A stretch of 7,696 bases of DNA from JBHEPS01 sp046261635 (GCA_046261635.1 JBHEOL010000032.1:1-7696), one strand, 5' to 3'. Shown: positions 1 through 7,060, counted from the stretch's first letter. Made by a program: numbers and translations. The notes: a model not told the origin generated them from the sequence alone.

Positions 1-370
1 CCGCCAGTAATACCGCCGACATCTCCGACCATTCGCTGTGGGAGCCGGAGACGAGGAGGTGATAACCGCGCCGGCGGGCGGCGACGTCGATTCCCCGGAT
101 CATCTCCGAGAAAAACTCGCCGTGCAGGTCGGGCAGGACCACGCCGACCGTGCTCGTGCGGCGGGTCGAGAGGCTCCGCGCACCTCCGTGCGGAACGTAA
201 TTCAGCGCTGCGGCCGCGTCGAGGACGCGGCGAACCGTCTCCTCCCGTACCAGCCCCTTTTCATTGAGAACGCGGGAGACCGTCGCGACGGAAACTCCCG
301 CCTGCGCAGCCACATCCTTGATCGTGGGACCGCGGAAAGGGTCTTCGGTAGCTTTGCGTGTGCGCATCAT
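1..370 (-). CDS. LacI-family transcriptional regulator, N-terminal part (cut by the left edge)
   Basis: This DNA-binding repressor gene runs off the left edge, leaving 123 codons. Residues 16-35 form the classic LacI helix-turn-helix: TIKDVAAQAGVSVATVSRVL. They are followed by the hinge region NYVPHGGARSL (about 57-67), in which Leu67 is the expected minor-groove lever that LacI proteins insert at a central CpG. From about residue 74 the periplasmic-binding-protein-like effector domain begins (STVGVVLPDLHGEFFSEMIRGI). The effector pocket lies mostly outside the window, so the inducer cannot be read; a sugar or oligosaccharide is usual for the family. Two adjacent in-frame ATG codons (370 and 367) could both start it, and neither has a strong Shine-Dalgarno sequence. 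The gene is divergent from the GH2 gene, and a LacI-type operator lies 13 bases upstream of its start. Local regulation of GH2 and of itself is therefore likely (inference). Confidence 0.93.
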   Translation of the reverse strand, partial: MMRTRKATEDPFRGPTIKDVAAQAGVSVATVSRVLNEKGLVREETVRRVLDAAAALNYVPHGGARSLSTRRTSTVGVVLPDLHGEFFSEMIRGIDVAARRRGYHLLVSGSHSEWSEMSAVLLA

Positions 371-382
371 TGGGATCAAAAA

Positions 383-396
383 TGTAACCGCTTACA
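383..396. promoter_or_regulatory. LacI-family operator
   Basis: The 14-mer TGTAACCGCTTACA is an inverted repeat centred on CG, with TGTAA/TTACA arms and one mismatched pair (C/C at positions 6 and 9). It fits the general LacI-family pattern TGWAANCGNTNWCA, best known from CcpA cre sites. It lies in the divergent region between the LacI-family gene and the GH2 gene, close to the regulator's start codon. The regulator's recognition-helix sequence (VATVSR) and hinge leucine fit a CG-centred site of this kind. That this regulator binds here is an inference from position and motif. Confidence 0.8.
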
Positions 397-407
397 TCGA
401 TTCCGCT

Positions 408-437
408 ACGCTACTCTTTTTTCCTTCCGGCGGTCAA
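408..437 (-). promoter_or_regulatory. Candidate promoter of the LacI-family gene
   Basis: Reading leftward, TTGACC (437-432) matches the -35 consensus at 5 of 6 positions. After an 18-base spacer comes TAGCGT (413-408), which matches the -10 consensus at only 3 of 6. Transcription would start near 401, directly before the operator at 383-396, so a bound repressor would block it (autoregulation). The -10 is weak, so this is tentative. I found no convincing promoter for the rightward GH2 gene in the same intergenic region. Confidence 0.35.
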
Positions 438-544
438 GAGCATTCGGGAAGCCCAGCGCCGTCTCGAGCCCCGTCCGTGAGGCGCTCGATCCGCTTCATT
501 CTCCTCACCCGACCGCTTCTCCCGCCCTCGATTATGATGAGGCG

Positions 545-3127
545 ATGGCGGGTCCTCTCTCGCGAGCCGCGATCGCCGTCGTGGCACTCCTGATCCCATC
601 GGTCCTGGGGGCGGAATCGCGGCCCGAACCCCGAACCCGCTACACGATCAATGAGGGATGGCGCTTCGCGGAAGGCGACATCGAAGGAGCTGAAGCAACA
701 ACCTTCGACCACTCGGCATGGGCGGCCGTGGGAATACCCCACACCTGGAACCGGGAGGACGCCTTCGACGAGCGGCCGGGGTACCGCCGGGGTGTCGGAT
801 GGTACCGGCGGGATCTGAGGCTCGGAGAGGCTCTGCGCGGCAAGAGGATCCATCTCTTCTTCGAGGGAGCGAATCAGGTCGCCGATGTCTGGGTCAACGG
901 GCGGAAGGCCGGGTCTCACATCGGTGGATACACGGCTTTCACCTTCGATGTCACTGAGCTCGTGCGGTGGGACCGTCCCAACTCGGTGGCCGTGCGCGTG
1001 GAGAACACCCACGATCCGGACATCCCGCCGCTCAACGCGGACTTCACGTTTTTCGGCGGCATCTACCGCGAAGTCTGGCTCGTGGCGACATCCCCGGTGC
1101 GCGTCACCCTCACCGATCACGGATCACCCGGCGTGTTCATTGATGCGACGCCGGATGGGGAGGGGAGGGCGCGGGTGGTGATTCGCGGCTCGATCGACAA
1201 CTCGCGTCCGACCCGGGTTCGCGCTCGACTGCGCAACGCCATTCTCGACGGCGAGGGGAAGGTGGTCGCCGAGGCGATCGCGTCCTTGGATCTGCCCGCG
1301 GGCGGTTCCTCGACCTTCCGAGTCGCTGGTCTCTCGATTCCCGCTCCCCGGCTCTGGTCTCCGTCCGACCCGCATCTGTACCGGGTCCTCACCGAAGTGA
1401 TCGAGGGCGAGGATCTCATCGACAGGGTCACGAATTCGTTCGGTGTCCGTTCTTTCCACGCCGATCCTGAAAAGGGTTTTTTCCTCAACGGCGAACCGCT
1501 TCGATTGAACGGAACCAACCGTCATCAGGATCGCGCCGGTTGGGGCAATGCGCTTCCGGACTCGCTTCACCGACGCGACGTCGAGATCATCAAGGAGGAC
1601 GGGTTCAATTTCCTTCGCCTCGCACACTACCCTCAGGATCCTGCCATTCTCGAGGCGACAGACCGCCTCGGCCTCGTGGTCTGGGAGGAGATCCCGATCG
1701 TGAACCTGATCGGGATGTCGGCCGCTTTCGACGAGAACTCCGAACGAATGCTCGTGGAGATGATCCGTCAGCACTACAACCATCCCTCGATCGTCTTCTG
1801 GGGTTACATGAACGAGGTGATGCTGACCAAACCCAATCCGATTCCGGAGGGGTATTACGAGCACATGCTGAAGCTGACCAGGCGGCTGGAAGCGCGGGTG
1901 AAGGCGGAAAACTCCGGACGGCTGACCGTCATGGCCCTTTCCCGCGAGGAGGTCCCTCCGGAGGACCATGGGCTCGGGTCGGTCACTGATGTTCTCGCGT
2001 TCAATTTCTACTTCGGATGGTATTACGAGCAGTTGGAGACGCTGGGATCGTTTCTCGACGAGTTCCATCGAGCGTATCCGTCTCGACCGCTCATCGTGAG
2101 CGAATACGGTGCGGGCAGCGACGAGCGGGTGCATTCGACCACTCCCGAGCCGTTCGATTTCACCTCCGAGTATGCCCAGCTCTTCCACCGCTCGTCGTTT
2201 TCCCAGATGGAAGAGCGCCCCTATCTGGTTGGAACCGCGATCTGGAATCACTTCGATTTCGCTTCGGAAGCGCGGAGCGACAGTAAGCCGACCCTGAACC
2301 AGAAGGGGATGTACTTTCACGATCGGACGCCCAAGGACACGGCGTTCTATTACCGGGCCGCGCTTCTCGAAGAGCCGGTTCTCCACATCGGACGGGAGTG
2401 GCTGGCACGGGCCGGGAGCCGCCCGGAGGAGCGGCTCCAGCAGCTTTGGGCGTACACGAATCTGGACGAAGTGATTTTTTTCGTCAACGGAACGACGACC
2501 GGTCCTTCTCCGATCGAGAATCGTATGGCTCAGGTCAAGGCCCTCCTTCAGCATGGTCCGAACTCGATCCGGGCGGCCGGGAGGAGGGGCGATCGCTGGT
2601 TCGAAGACAGGGTGACGATCGACTACGACGATCGCTCGAATGCGCTGCGGGATTCGGTCCAGGGCGTGCTCTTCGCCGTCAACGCCGGCAGCGACTATTC
2701 GTTCATGGATGAGGCGGGAATCGTCTGGGAGGCGGACCGTGCATGGGAAGGGGGCGGGTGGGGGTTCGTCGGAGGCGCCGCGGGACGCACTCACCAACGG
2801 ATCTCCGGGACCGGCGACGACCCGCTCCTGCAGGCCTCACGGGAAGGGGTGGATGCGTATCGGTTCGACGTGCCCGACGGAGTCTATGAGGTGGACATCG
2901 CCGTGGCCGAGCGCGATCGGGGAGTTGCCACCGGAAGCCGAATCTTCAGCGTGGTTGCAAACGGAGTCGTCGTATTCGCCGATCTCGATCTGATCTCGGA
3001 TTACGGCCGCTTCACCGCGGTCAGCCGAAAAGCCATCATCAGCGCGAAAGACGGGAAGGGGATCGCGATCGCCTTCCCCGCCTCCGCAGGCAAGCCCCTG
3101 GTCTCGGCGATCCTGATCCGCCGCTGA
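545..3127 (+). CDS. Secreted glycoside hydrolase family 2 protein with C-terminal malectin-like domain
   Basis: This is an exo-acting retaining glycosidase of 860 residues. A Sec signal peptide (hydrophobic stretch about residues 8-21, probable cleavage near Ala23) points to the periplasm or outside. The order is: sugar-binding jelly-roll domain (about 30-180; GIPHTWNREDAF, FFGGIYREVWL), immunoglobulin-like domain (about 185-300) and TIM barrel (about 303-600). The barrel carries the expected acid/base Glu424 in HPSIVFWGYMNE, the nucleophile Glu520 in VSEYGAG, and the substrate-site tryptophan in AIWNHFDF (567). A DUF4982-like beta domain follows (about 605-695), then a malectin-like domain (about 706-860; VNAGSDYSF, DVPDGVYEVDIAVAE). 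The reading frame stays open upstream to position 38, but that part is not protein-like and is antisense to the regulator; ATG 545 gives the clean signal peptide. The ribosome-binding site is weak (GAGG, only 2 bases away). Beta-galactosidase is the default guess. An N-x-K motif (Asn585-Lys587) leaves beta-uronidase open. Confidence 0.92.
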   Translation: MAGPLSRAAIAVVALLIPSVLGAESRPEPRTRYTINEGWRFAEGDIEGAEATTFDHSAWAAVGIPHTWNREDAFDERPGYRRGVGWYRRDLRLGEALRGKRIHLFFEGANQVADVWVNGRKAGSHIGGYTAFTFDVTELVRWDRPNSVAVRVENTHDPDIPPLNADFTFFGGIYREVWLVATSPVRVTLTDHGSPGVFIDATPDGEGRARVVIRGSIDNSRPTRVRARLRNAILDGEGKVVAEAIASLDLPAGGSSTFRVAGLSIPAPRLWSPSDPHLYRVLTEVIEGEDLIDRVTNSFGVRSFHADPEKGFFLNGEPLRLNGTNRHQDRAGWGNALPDSLHRRDVEIIKEDGFNFLRLAHYPQDPAILEATDRLGLVVWEEIPIVNLIGMSAAFDENSERMLVEMIRQHYNHPSIVFWGYMNEVMLTKPNPIPEGYYEHMLKLTRRLEARVKAENSGRLTVMALSREEVPPEDHGLGSVTDVLAFNFYFGWYYEQLETLGSFLDEFHRAYPSRPLIVSEYGAGSDERVHSTTPEPFDFTSEYAQLFHRSSFSQMEERPYLVGTAIWNHFDFASEARSDSKPTLNQKGMYFHDRTPKDTAFYYRAALLEEPVLHIGREWLARAGSRPEERLQQLWAYTNLDEVIFFVNGTTTGPSPIENRMAQVKALLQHGPNSIRAAGRRGDRWFEDRVTIDYDDRSNALRDSVQGVLFAVNAGSDYSFMDEAGIVWEADRAWEGGGWGFVGGAAGRTHQRISGTGDDPLLQASREGVDAYRFDVPDGVYEVDIAVAERDRGVATGSRIFSVVANGVVVFADLDLISDYGRFTAVSRKAIISAKDGKGIAIAFPASAGKPLVSAILIRR

Positions 3128-3131
3128 CCGG

Positions 3132-5354
3132 TCACCGCCGAGCGGTTTTTCGTACCTCGAAGCTTCCCTCGAGCCCCTCCTGCGAACCGGGCCCGATCCA
3201 GACGTTGAATCGCCCGGGCTCGATGACCCACTCCCCCTCCTTCCAGAAGCGGAGCATCTCCGGCGTGACGGTGAACACCACGCGCCGCTTCTCTCCCGGG
3301 GCGAGCGCGACGCGCTGGAATCCCTTGAGCTCCCGAACGGGGCGGGAGATGCTGGCGACCGGATCGGCAACGTAGAACTGCACGACCTCCTCGCCAGGCC
3401 GGTCTCCTCGGTTCTCGATCTGCGCAGAGACGGTGAGCGTGCCATCCGTGCCGATCTCTCGAGTACTCAGCACCAGGTCGCCGTAAACGAAGTCCGTGTA
3501 AGAGAGACCGTGACCGAAAGGCCAGAGCGGCTCGTTCGGACTGTCGATGTATTTGCTCGTGAATCTGTCCTCCGGGGTCGCCGGCCTGCCGGTGCGGAGG
3601 CGGTTGTAGTAAATGGGGATCTGTCCGACCGAGCGCGGAATCGTGACCGGAAGCCTCCCGCTCGGGTTGACGTCGCCGAACAGAACGTTCGCCAGGGCGG
3701 GCCCGGCCTCGGTCCCGAGGAACCAGCCGTAGACGATGGCGGGCACGTTTTCGGCGGCCCACTCGATCGTCAGCGGCCGGCCGCTCTTCACGACGAGAAC
3801 GACGGGCTTGCCCGTTGCGACGAGCGCCTTCAGCAATTCCTCCTGGCGACCCTGCATCGAGAGGGAGACGCGCGACATCGCCTCGCCGCTCATCTTGCCC
3901 CCTTCTCCGAGGAACGCGACGACCGCGTCGGCCAGCCGGGCGGTGGCCACCGCCCGTTCGATCTCCGAGTCCGCCCCTTCGAGCAGACCCGTTCCCCGGG
4001 CCACGAGCACGGTCGTCTCAGCGGCGACCTCGTTCCGGATTCCTCTGGCGATCGTGACGACGTCTTCGGGCCGTCCCATCGCATGCCATGAGCCGAGCAT
4101 CTCCGATCCGTCTTCGACGAACGGGCCGATCAGCGCGATGGTACCGATGTTCTTCGACAGCGGAAGGAGTCCCCCCTCGTTCTTGAGAAGGACGATCGAT
4201 TTCTCGGCGACCTCTCTGGCGGCTGCGCGATGGGAGGGCAGCAGGAACACGCGTTCTTCGCCCCCCTCCTCGGCGTAGGGATCGTCGAAAAGCCCGACCT
4301 GGATTTTCGCTCTGAGTACGCGTCGCACGGCCTGGTCCACCAGCGCGACCGGGAATCGGCCGGCGCGCACGTCGTCCGCCAGCAGCGCGTACGCCCCATC
4401 GACCATGTTCATATCGATGCCCGAGGCGAGGGCCATCGCCGCCGCCTCTTCTTTCGTCGCGGCGACACCGTGAGGGATGAGCTGCTCGACCGCCTCGTAA
4501 TCGCTGACGATGAATCCGTCGAAGCCCCACTCCTTCCGGAGGATTCCTTCGACGAGCCATGGGTTCGCAGTCGCGGGGATCCCGTTGAGCGCGTTGAACC
4601 CGGTCATCATCGAGCCGACGCCCGCTTCGACCGCGGCCGCGAACGGAGGCAGATAGATCTCCCGCAGGGTGCGCTCGGAAAGGTCGGTCGTGTTGTAGTC
4701 CCGTCCTGCCTCAGCCGCGCCATAGGCCACGTAGTGCTTCGCACACGCCATCAAGCTGTCTTTCGCGGAGAGGTCGCTGCCCTGGAATCCGCGCACGTAA
4801 GCCCTCGCGAACGCCGACGCGAGAAATGGATCTTCGCCAGCTCCTTCCGCGATTCTCCCCCAGCGGGGGTCGCGCGCGATGTCGATCATCGGAGCAAACG
4901 TCCACCTCGTGCCCGCCGCCCGACCCTCGATCGCAGCGATCCGGGCGCTCTGTTCCGCCGAGGCCGGATCCCACGTGGCTGCGATCGCGAGAGGGTTCGG
5001 AAAAATAGTCCGGTAACCGTGGATGACGTCGTGCCCGAACAGGAGCGGGATCCCGAGCCTGGAGTTTTCGACCGCGATTCGCTGCAGCTCATTCGTGTTC
5101 GCGGAACCGCCGAAGTTGAACACGGACCCGACCCGCCCCTGGGCGATCTGCTCCCGTAGATCGGGCGGGGCGGCCGTGAACTGCGTCAGTTGTCCGAGTT
5201 TCTCCTCGTGGGTCATCTTCCCCAGCAGAGCCTCGACCTGCGATTCGATGGCCTCCGGCTCCGCAGCGTTCAGATGCCCCGCCAGGGTCAGCCAGACGAG
5301 ACAGACAGCCCACGTTGCGTTCCTCCGCATTGCATTCGCTCTTTCGCGCATCAT
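3132..5354 (-). CDS. Glycoside hydrolase family 3 beta-glucosidase (BglX type), periplasmic
   Basis: This retaining exo-beta-glucosidase of 740 residues is close to the usual length of periplasmic BglX. A signal peptide with a basic start and a hydrophobic core (about 13-26) precedes a mature start near residue 31. The N-terminal TIM barrel (about 33-350) shows FGHDVIHGYRTIFP, DPRWGRIAEGAGEDP, Lys206-His207 in AKHYVAYG, and the nucleophile Asp285 in FIVSDYEAV. The alpha/beta sandwich (about 385-575) carries the likely acid/base Glu491 in MSGEAMSR. The C-terminal fibronectin-III-like domain is at about 640-725, after WPFGHGLSYT. There is no PA14 insert. ATG 5354 is chosen because it overlaps the stop of the upstream GH144 gene as ATGA, with GAGG four bases before it. 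In-frame alternatives are 5372, 5351 and 5330; the last gives a more usual short signal peptide. In this operon the likely substrates are sophorose and short beta-1,2-glucooligosaccharides (inference). Confidence 0.93.
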   Translation of the reverse strand: MMRERANAMRRNATWAVCLVWLTLAGHLNAAEPEAIESQVEALLGKMTHEEKLGQLTQFTAAPPDLREQIAQGRVGSVFNFGGSANTNELQRIAVENSRLGIPLLFGHDVIHGYRTIFPNPLAIAATWDPASAEQSARIAAIEGRAAGTRWTFAPMIDIARDPRWGRIAEGAGEDPFLASAFARAYVRGFQGSDLSAKDSLMACAKHYVAYGAAEAGRDYNTTDLSERTLREIYLPPFAAAVEAGVGSMMTGFNALNGIPATANPWLVEGILRKEWGFDGFIVSDYEAVEQLIPHGVAATKEEAAAMALASGIDMNMVDGAYALLADDVRAGRFPVALVDQAVRRVLRAKIQVGLFDDPYAEEGGEERVFLLPSHRAAAREVAEKSIVLLKNEGGLLPLSKNIGTIALIGPFVEDGSEMLGSWHAMGRPEDVVTIARGIRNEVAAETTVLVARGTGLLEGADSEIERAVATARLADAVVAFLGEGGKMSGEAMSRVSLSMQGRQEELLKALVATGKPVVLVVKSGRPLTIEWAAENVPAIVYGWFLGTEAGPALANVLFGDVNPSGRLPVTIPRSVGQIPIYYNRLRTGRPATPEDRFTSKYIDSPNEPLWPFGHGLSYTDFVYGDLVLSTREIGTDGTLTVSAQIENRGDRPGEEVVQFYVADPVASISRPVRELKGFQRVALAPGEKRRVVFTVTPEMLRFWKEGEWVIEPGRFNVWIGPGSQEGLEGSFEVRKTARR
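3134..3150 (+). terminator. Candidate intrinsic terminator of the GH2 gene
   Basis: Seven bases after the GH2 stop codon, ACCGC (3134-3138) pairs with GCGGT (3142-3146) around a three-base loop and is followed by further T residues to 3150. The stem is short but GC-rich and the T run is only 4-5 bases, so termination may be partial. The structure lies inside the 3' end of the convergent GH3 gene. Read in the opposite direction the T run precedes the stem as A residues, so it should not stop the GH3 transcript. Confidence 0.55.
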
Positions 5355-6838
5355 GGCGCCTCGTCCAGCCATCCGCCGCGGAAGCCGGCCTTCCGGAGGC
5401 CGCGGATGACGTGCTCGTTCTTTCGCATGACTTCCCAGATCATCCCCGACCGGTGATTCTCGATCATCAGCACGATCGGACCCTGATCGATCCCCAGGTA
5501 ATCGGCATTGAACCAGCCGAGCGCGGGGTCGATCGTTCCATGCTCGAGCGGGAATGGAGGCGGCTGCCGGAGCGTCGGATTGAAGGAGTCGAGAAATCCA
5601 TATTTCTGATAGAGCAGGCTGCCGTATTTTCTCTTCATCTCGAACATCGCCGGAATCACGGCTTCAGGCGCGAACGGGAGCGATCCGATTGCCGCGGTCG
5701 GAGCGATCGTTCCGTCGTCCCGGATTTCATTGGCCGCCGCCCCGCGAGCCGCATAGCCGAAAAATTGGCGGTTGCTGCCGTCGATGTAGGCGAAGCCGTC
5801 GCCGGGGCCGTCGCACGCGGTCAGCCCCCAGAGTGTGGAGCCGTACCCTCTCCATTCGCGCGGATTGTCGATGGCGTACTCGCGCTGGGAGAGGGCGGCC
5901 CGCCTCGAATTCTCGAACAGATCGATGCCCCGGTTCCGGAGGTACGCGTCCTGGATGCCGCGGAAGTCGATCCAGATGTGCGAATACTGGTGTCCGAACA
6001 GGGGGGCGAAGTTGATGTGCTCGTAACCATAGAACGAGAGCCAGTCGTACGTTCCCGTCCAGGCGTCCCACGCCTCGGGGCCGACTGGATGCGTGGGCGA
6101 GGCGAGGGCGAGGATATAAAGGATGGCGGCCTCATTGAGCCCCCGCCAGTCGGCATGGATGAATCCCGTCTCCGGATGCCACCCCATCCCGACCAGCGGG
6201 CTCCGCACCTGAAGGAATGGCCATTCGACCTCGCGATAGAGCTGCTCGGCCAGGTCGCGGATGCGGGCTTCATCCGGATCGTCCGCGTCGAAGTAGCTCT
6301 GGCAGAAGAGCGCGCCGGCGACCAGCAGAGTCGTGTCGATCGAGGAGAGCTCGACCGTCTCGAAGCGCTCGCCCGACTCCATGTCGAGGAAGTGATAGAA
6401 GAACCCACGATATCCGGCCGTTCCGCGCGCCCCGGGCCCCTGCGGAGCGTCCCGGAAAAACTCGAGCGTCGCCAGGACCCGCTCGCGCGCCTGCTCGCGG
6501 GTGATCCATCCACGCTCGACGCCGACCGGATAGACCGTCAGCCCGAATCCGACCGCCGCGATGCTCGAGAAGGTGATGGTCGGCCATCGATCGGGAACGA
6601 GTCCGTTCTCGGGATTGGTCGTTTCCCAGAACCAGAAGAACGTTCGCTTCTGCAGGTCGTCGAGCATCGCTTCCGTCGCAGCCGCGGGACTGTGTACGGG
6701 ACGCGCCCGTTGAGTGGACGCTGCGGATGCGTCGGCCGGCCCGATCGAGTTGCACCCGAGAATGACCATGCCGAGGATCACGGCGAATGCGACTCCGCGT
6801 GGGGGACGGTGGTGGCGGGCTCTCGAGAGGAAGGGCAT
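5351..6838 (-). CDS. GH144-type (Glycoamylase domain, PF10091) lipoprotein, probable beta-1,2-glucanase
   Basis: This 495-residue protein matches the 'Glycoamylase' family that corresponds to CAZy GH144. Characterised members have an (alpha/alpha)6 barrel and act on beta-1,2-glucan, either endo or as exo enzymes releasing sophorose. A basic start (residues 6-14), a hydrophobic stretch and the lipobox ILGC (Cys29, then Asn30) indicate a lipid-anchored protein, probably on the outer membrane. The domain spans about 55-488. Family-like blocks are FFWFWETTNPENGLVPDRWP (67-86), a TxxSSIDTTLL-like helix (161-172), GWHPETGFIHADWRGLNEA (219-237, with Asp230 and Glu236 as candidate active-site acids), ACDGPGDGFAYIDG (341-354), DDGTIAPTAAIGSLPFAPE (374-392) and YGFLDSFNP. 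Start 6838 is supported by AGGAG with a five-base spacer and by the lipobox; a longer in-frame version from 6943 would run through the promoter. The stop overlaps the GH3 start. The exact glucan linkage is inferred from the family. Confidence 0.88.
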   Translation of the reverse strand: MPFLSRARHHRPPRGVAFAVILGMVILGCNSIGPADASAASTQRARPVHSPAAATEAMLDDLQKRTFFWFWETTNPENGLVPDRWPTITFSSIAAVGFGLTVYPVGVERGWITREQARERVLATLEFFRDAPQGPGARGTAGYRGFFYHFLDMESGERFETVELSSIDTTLLVAGALFCQSYFDADDPDEARIRDLAEQLYREVEWPFLQVRSPLVGMGWHPETGFIHADWRGLNEAAILYILALASPTHPVGPEAWDAWTGTYDWLSFYGYEHINFAPLFGHQYSHIWIDFRGIQDAYLRNRGIDLFENSRRAALSQREYAIDNPREWRGYGSTLWGLTACDGPGDGFAYIDGSNRQFFGYAARGAAANEIRDDGTIAPTAAIGSLPFAPEAVIPAMFEMKRKYGSLLYQKYGFLDSFNPTLRQPPPFPLEHGTIDPALGWFNADYLGIDQGPIVLMIENHRSGMIWEVMRKNEHVIRGLRKAGFRGGWLDEAP

Positions 6839-6843
6839 GGTGG

Positions 6844-6848
6844 CTCCT
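6844..6848 (-). promoter_or_regulatory. Ribosome binding site of the GH144 gene
   Basis: AGGAG on the minus strand sits five bases before ATG 6838. It is the strongest Shine-Dalgarno sequence in the window and decides the start in favour of the 495-residue lipoprotein over longer in-frame versions. Confidence 0.8.
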
Positions 6849-6860
6849 GGGCGACGATAT

Positions 6861-6874
6861 CGAAGCCGGGTTCG
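6861..6874. promoter_or_regulatory. Operator-like palindrome at the GH144 promoter
   Basis: CGAAGCCGGGTTCG is a 14-base inverted repeat in which 6 of 7 base pairs match. Like the operator at 383-396 it is centred on CG, the LacI-family geometry. It overlaps the proposed -10 element and the likely transcription start of the GH144-GH3 operon, where a repressor would act. Its arms (CGAA/TTCG) differ from the TGTAA/TTACA arms at 383-396, so a different regulator is more likely. No binding evidence can be seen in the sequence. Confidence 0.45.
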
Positions 6875-6900
6875 TATCCCAGCCGCAACGGGCGTGTCAA
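6873..6900 (-). promoter_or_regulatory. Probable promoter of the GH144-GH3 operon
   Basis: Reading leftward, a perfect -35 TTGACA (6900-6895) is followed after 16 bases by GATACG (6878-6873). This weak -10 is preceded by TGG, which resembles an extended -10. Transcription would begin near 6866, giving a leader of about 28 bases before ATG 6838 that includes the AGGAG site. Confidence 0.55.
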
Positions 6901-6930
6901 TCGGTTTCGATCGACGAACGGAGCCGATTG
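6898..6930. repeat. Nested inverted repeat overlapping the -35 of the GH144 promoter
   Basis: The outer arms CAATCGG (6898-6904) and CCGATTG (6924-6930) are perfect reverse complements. An inner pair, TTCG (6906-6909) and CGAA (6915-6918), lies between them. The left arm runs into the TTGACA box. It lies upstream of transcription, so it is more likely a protein-binding site than an RNA hairpin. Its inner TTCG/CGAA words recur, in the opposite order, in the palindrome at 6861-6874. Confidence 0.45.
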
Positions 6931-7032
6931 TAGCCGCGTCCATGTGGTCAGGCCGGCACGAGCGGCAGGATGGCTTTGCTGATTGGAGGAGAGAGTCGGA
7001 GAGGCGCGCAGTGGTCCGGCAAACTTGAGGCC

Positions 7033-7060
7033 GGTCGGAATAAGGGTCGGTAATGGTCGG
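7033..7060 (+). repeat. Three short direct repeats GGTCGG
   Basis: GGTCGG occurs at 7033, 7045 and 7055, each followed by AAT, TAAT or TTGA, so the spacing is 12 and then 10 bases. That is close to one helical turn, and such an array could bind a protein on one face of the DNA. The unit is short and chance is not excluded. The hexamer occurs again at 7631 in the rRNA-type leader. Confidence 0.3.

Noticed and set aside
38..544. A 169-codon in-frame extension ahead of the GH2 start
   Set aside because: It runs antisense through the LacI-family gene and the operator, its translation has no protein-like features, and a clean signal peptide begins at ATG 545. It is open only because of the high GC content.
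1124..2797. A 557-codon open frame on the minus strand opposite the GH2 gene
   Set aside because: It is a codon-bias shadow of the GH2 gene: the translation is rich in Arg, Pro and His without recognisable domains, and GH2 on the plus strand is unmistakable.
6863..6885. A tRNA T-arm-like sequence (GGGTTCGTATCCC)
   Set aside because: No matching acceptor stem, anticodon arm or D-arm is found around it. It lies in the GH144 promoter, where an operator-like palindrome explains the symmetry better.
6839..6943. An in-frame N-terminal extension of the GH144 protein from 6943
   Set aside because: It would run through the TTGACA promoter and the palindromes. ATG 6838 has a strong AGGAG site and is directly followed by a lipoprotein signal.
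5315..6982. A 555-codon open frame on the plus strand opposite the GH144 gene
   Set aside because: It is likewise antisense to a clear enzyme gene and has a composition typical of a shadow frame.
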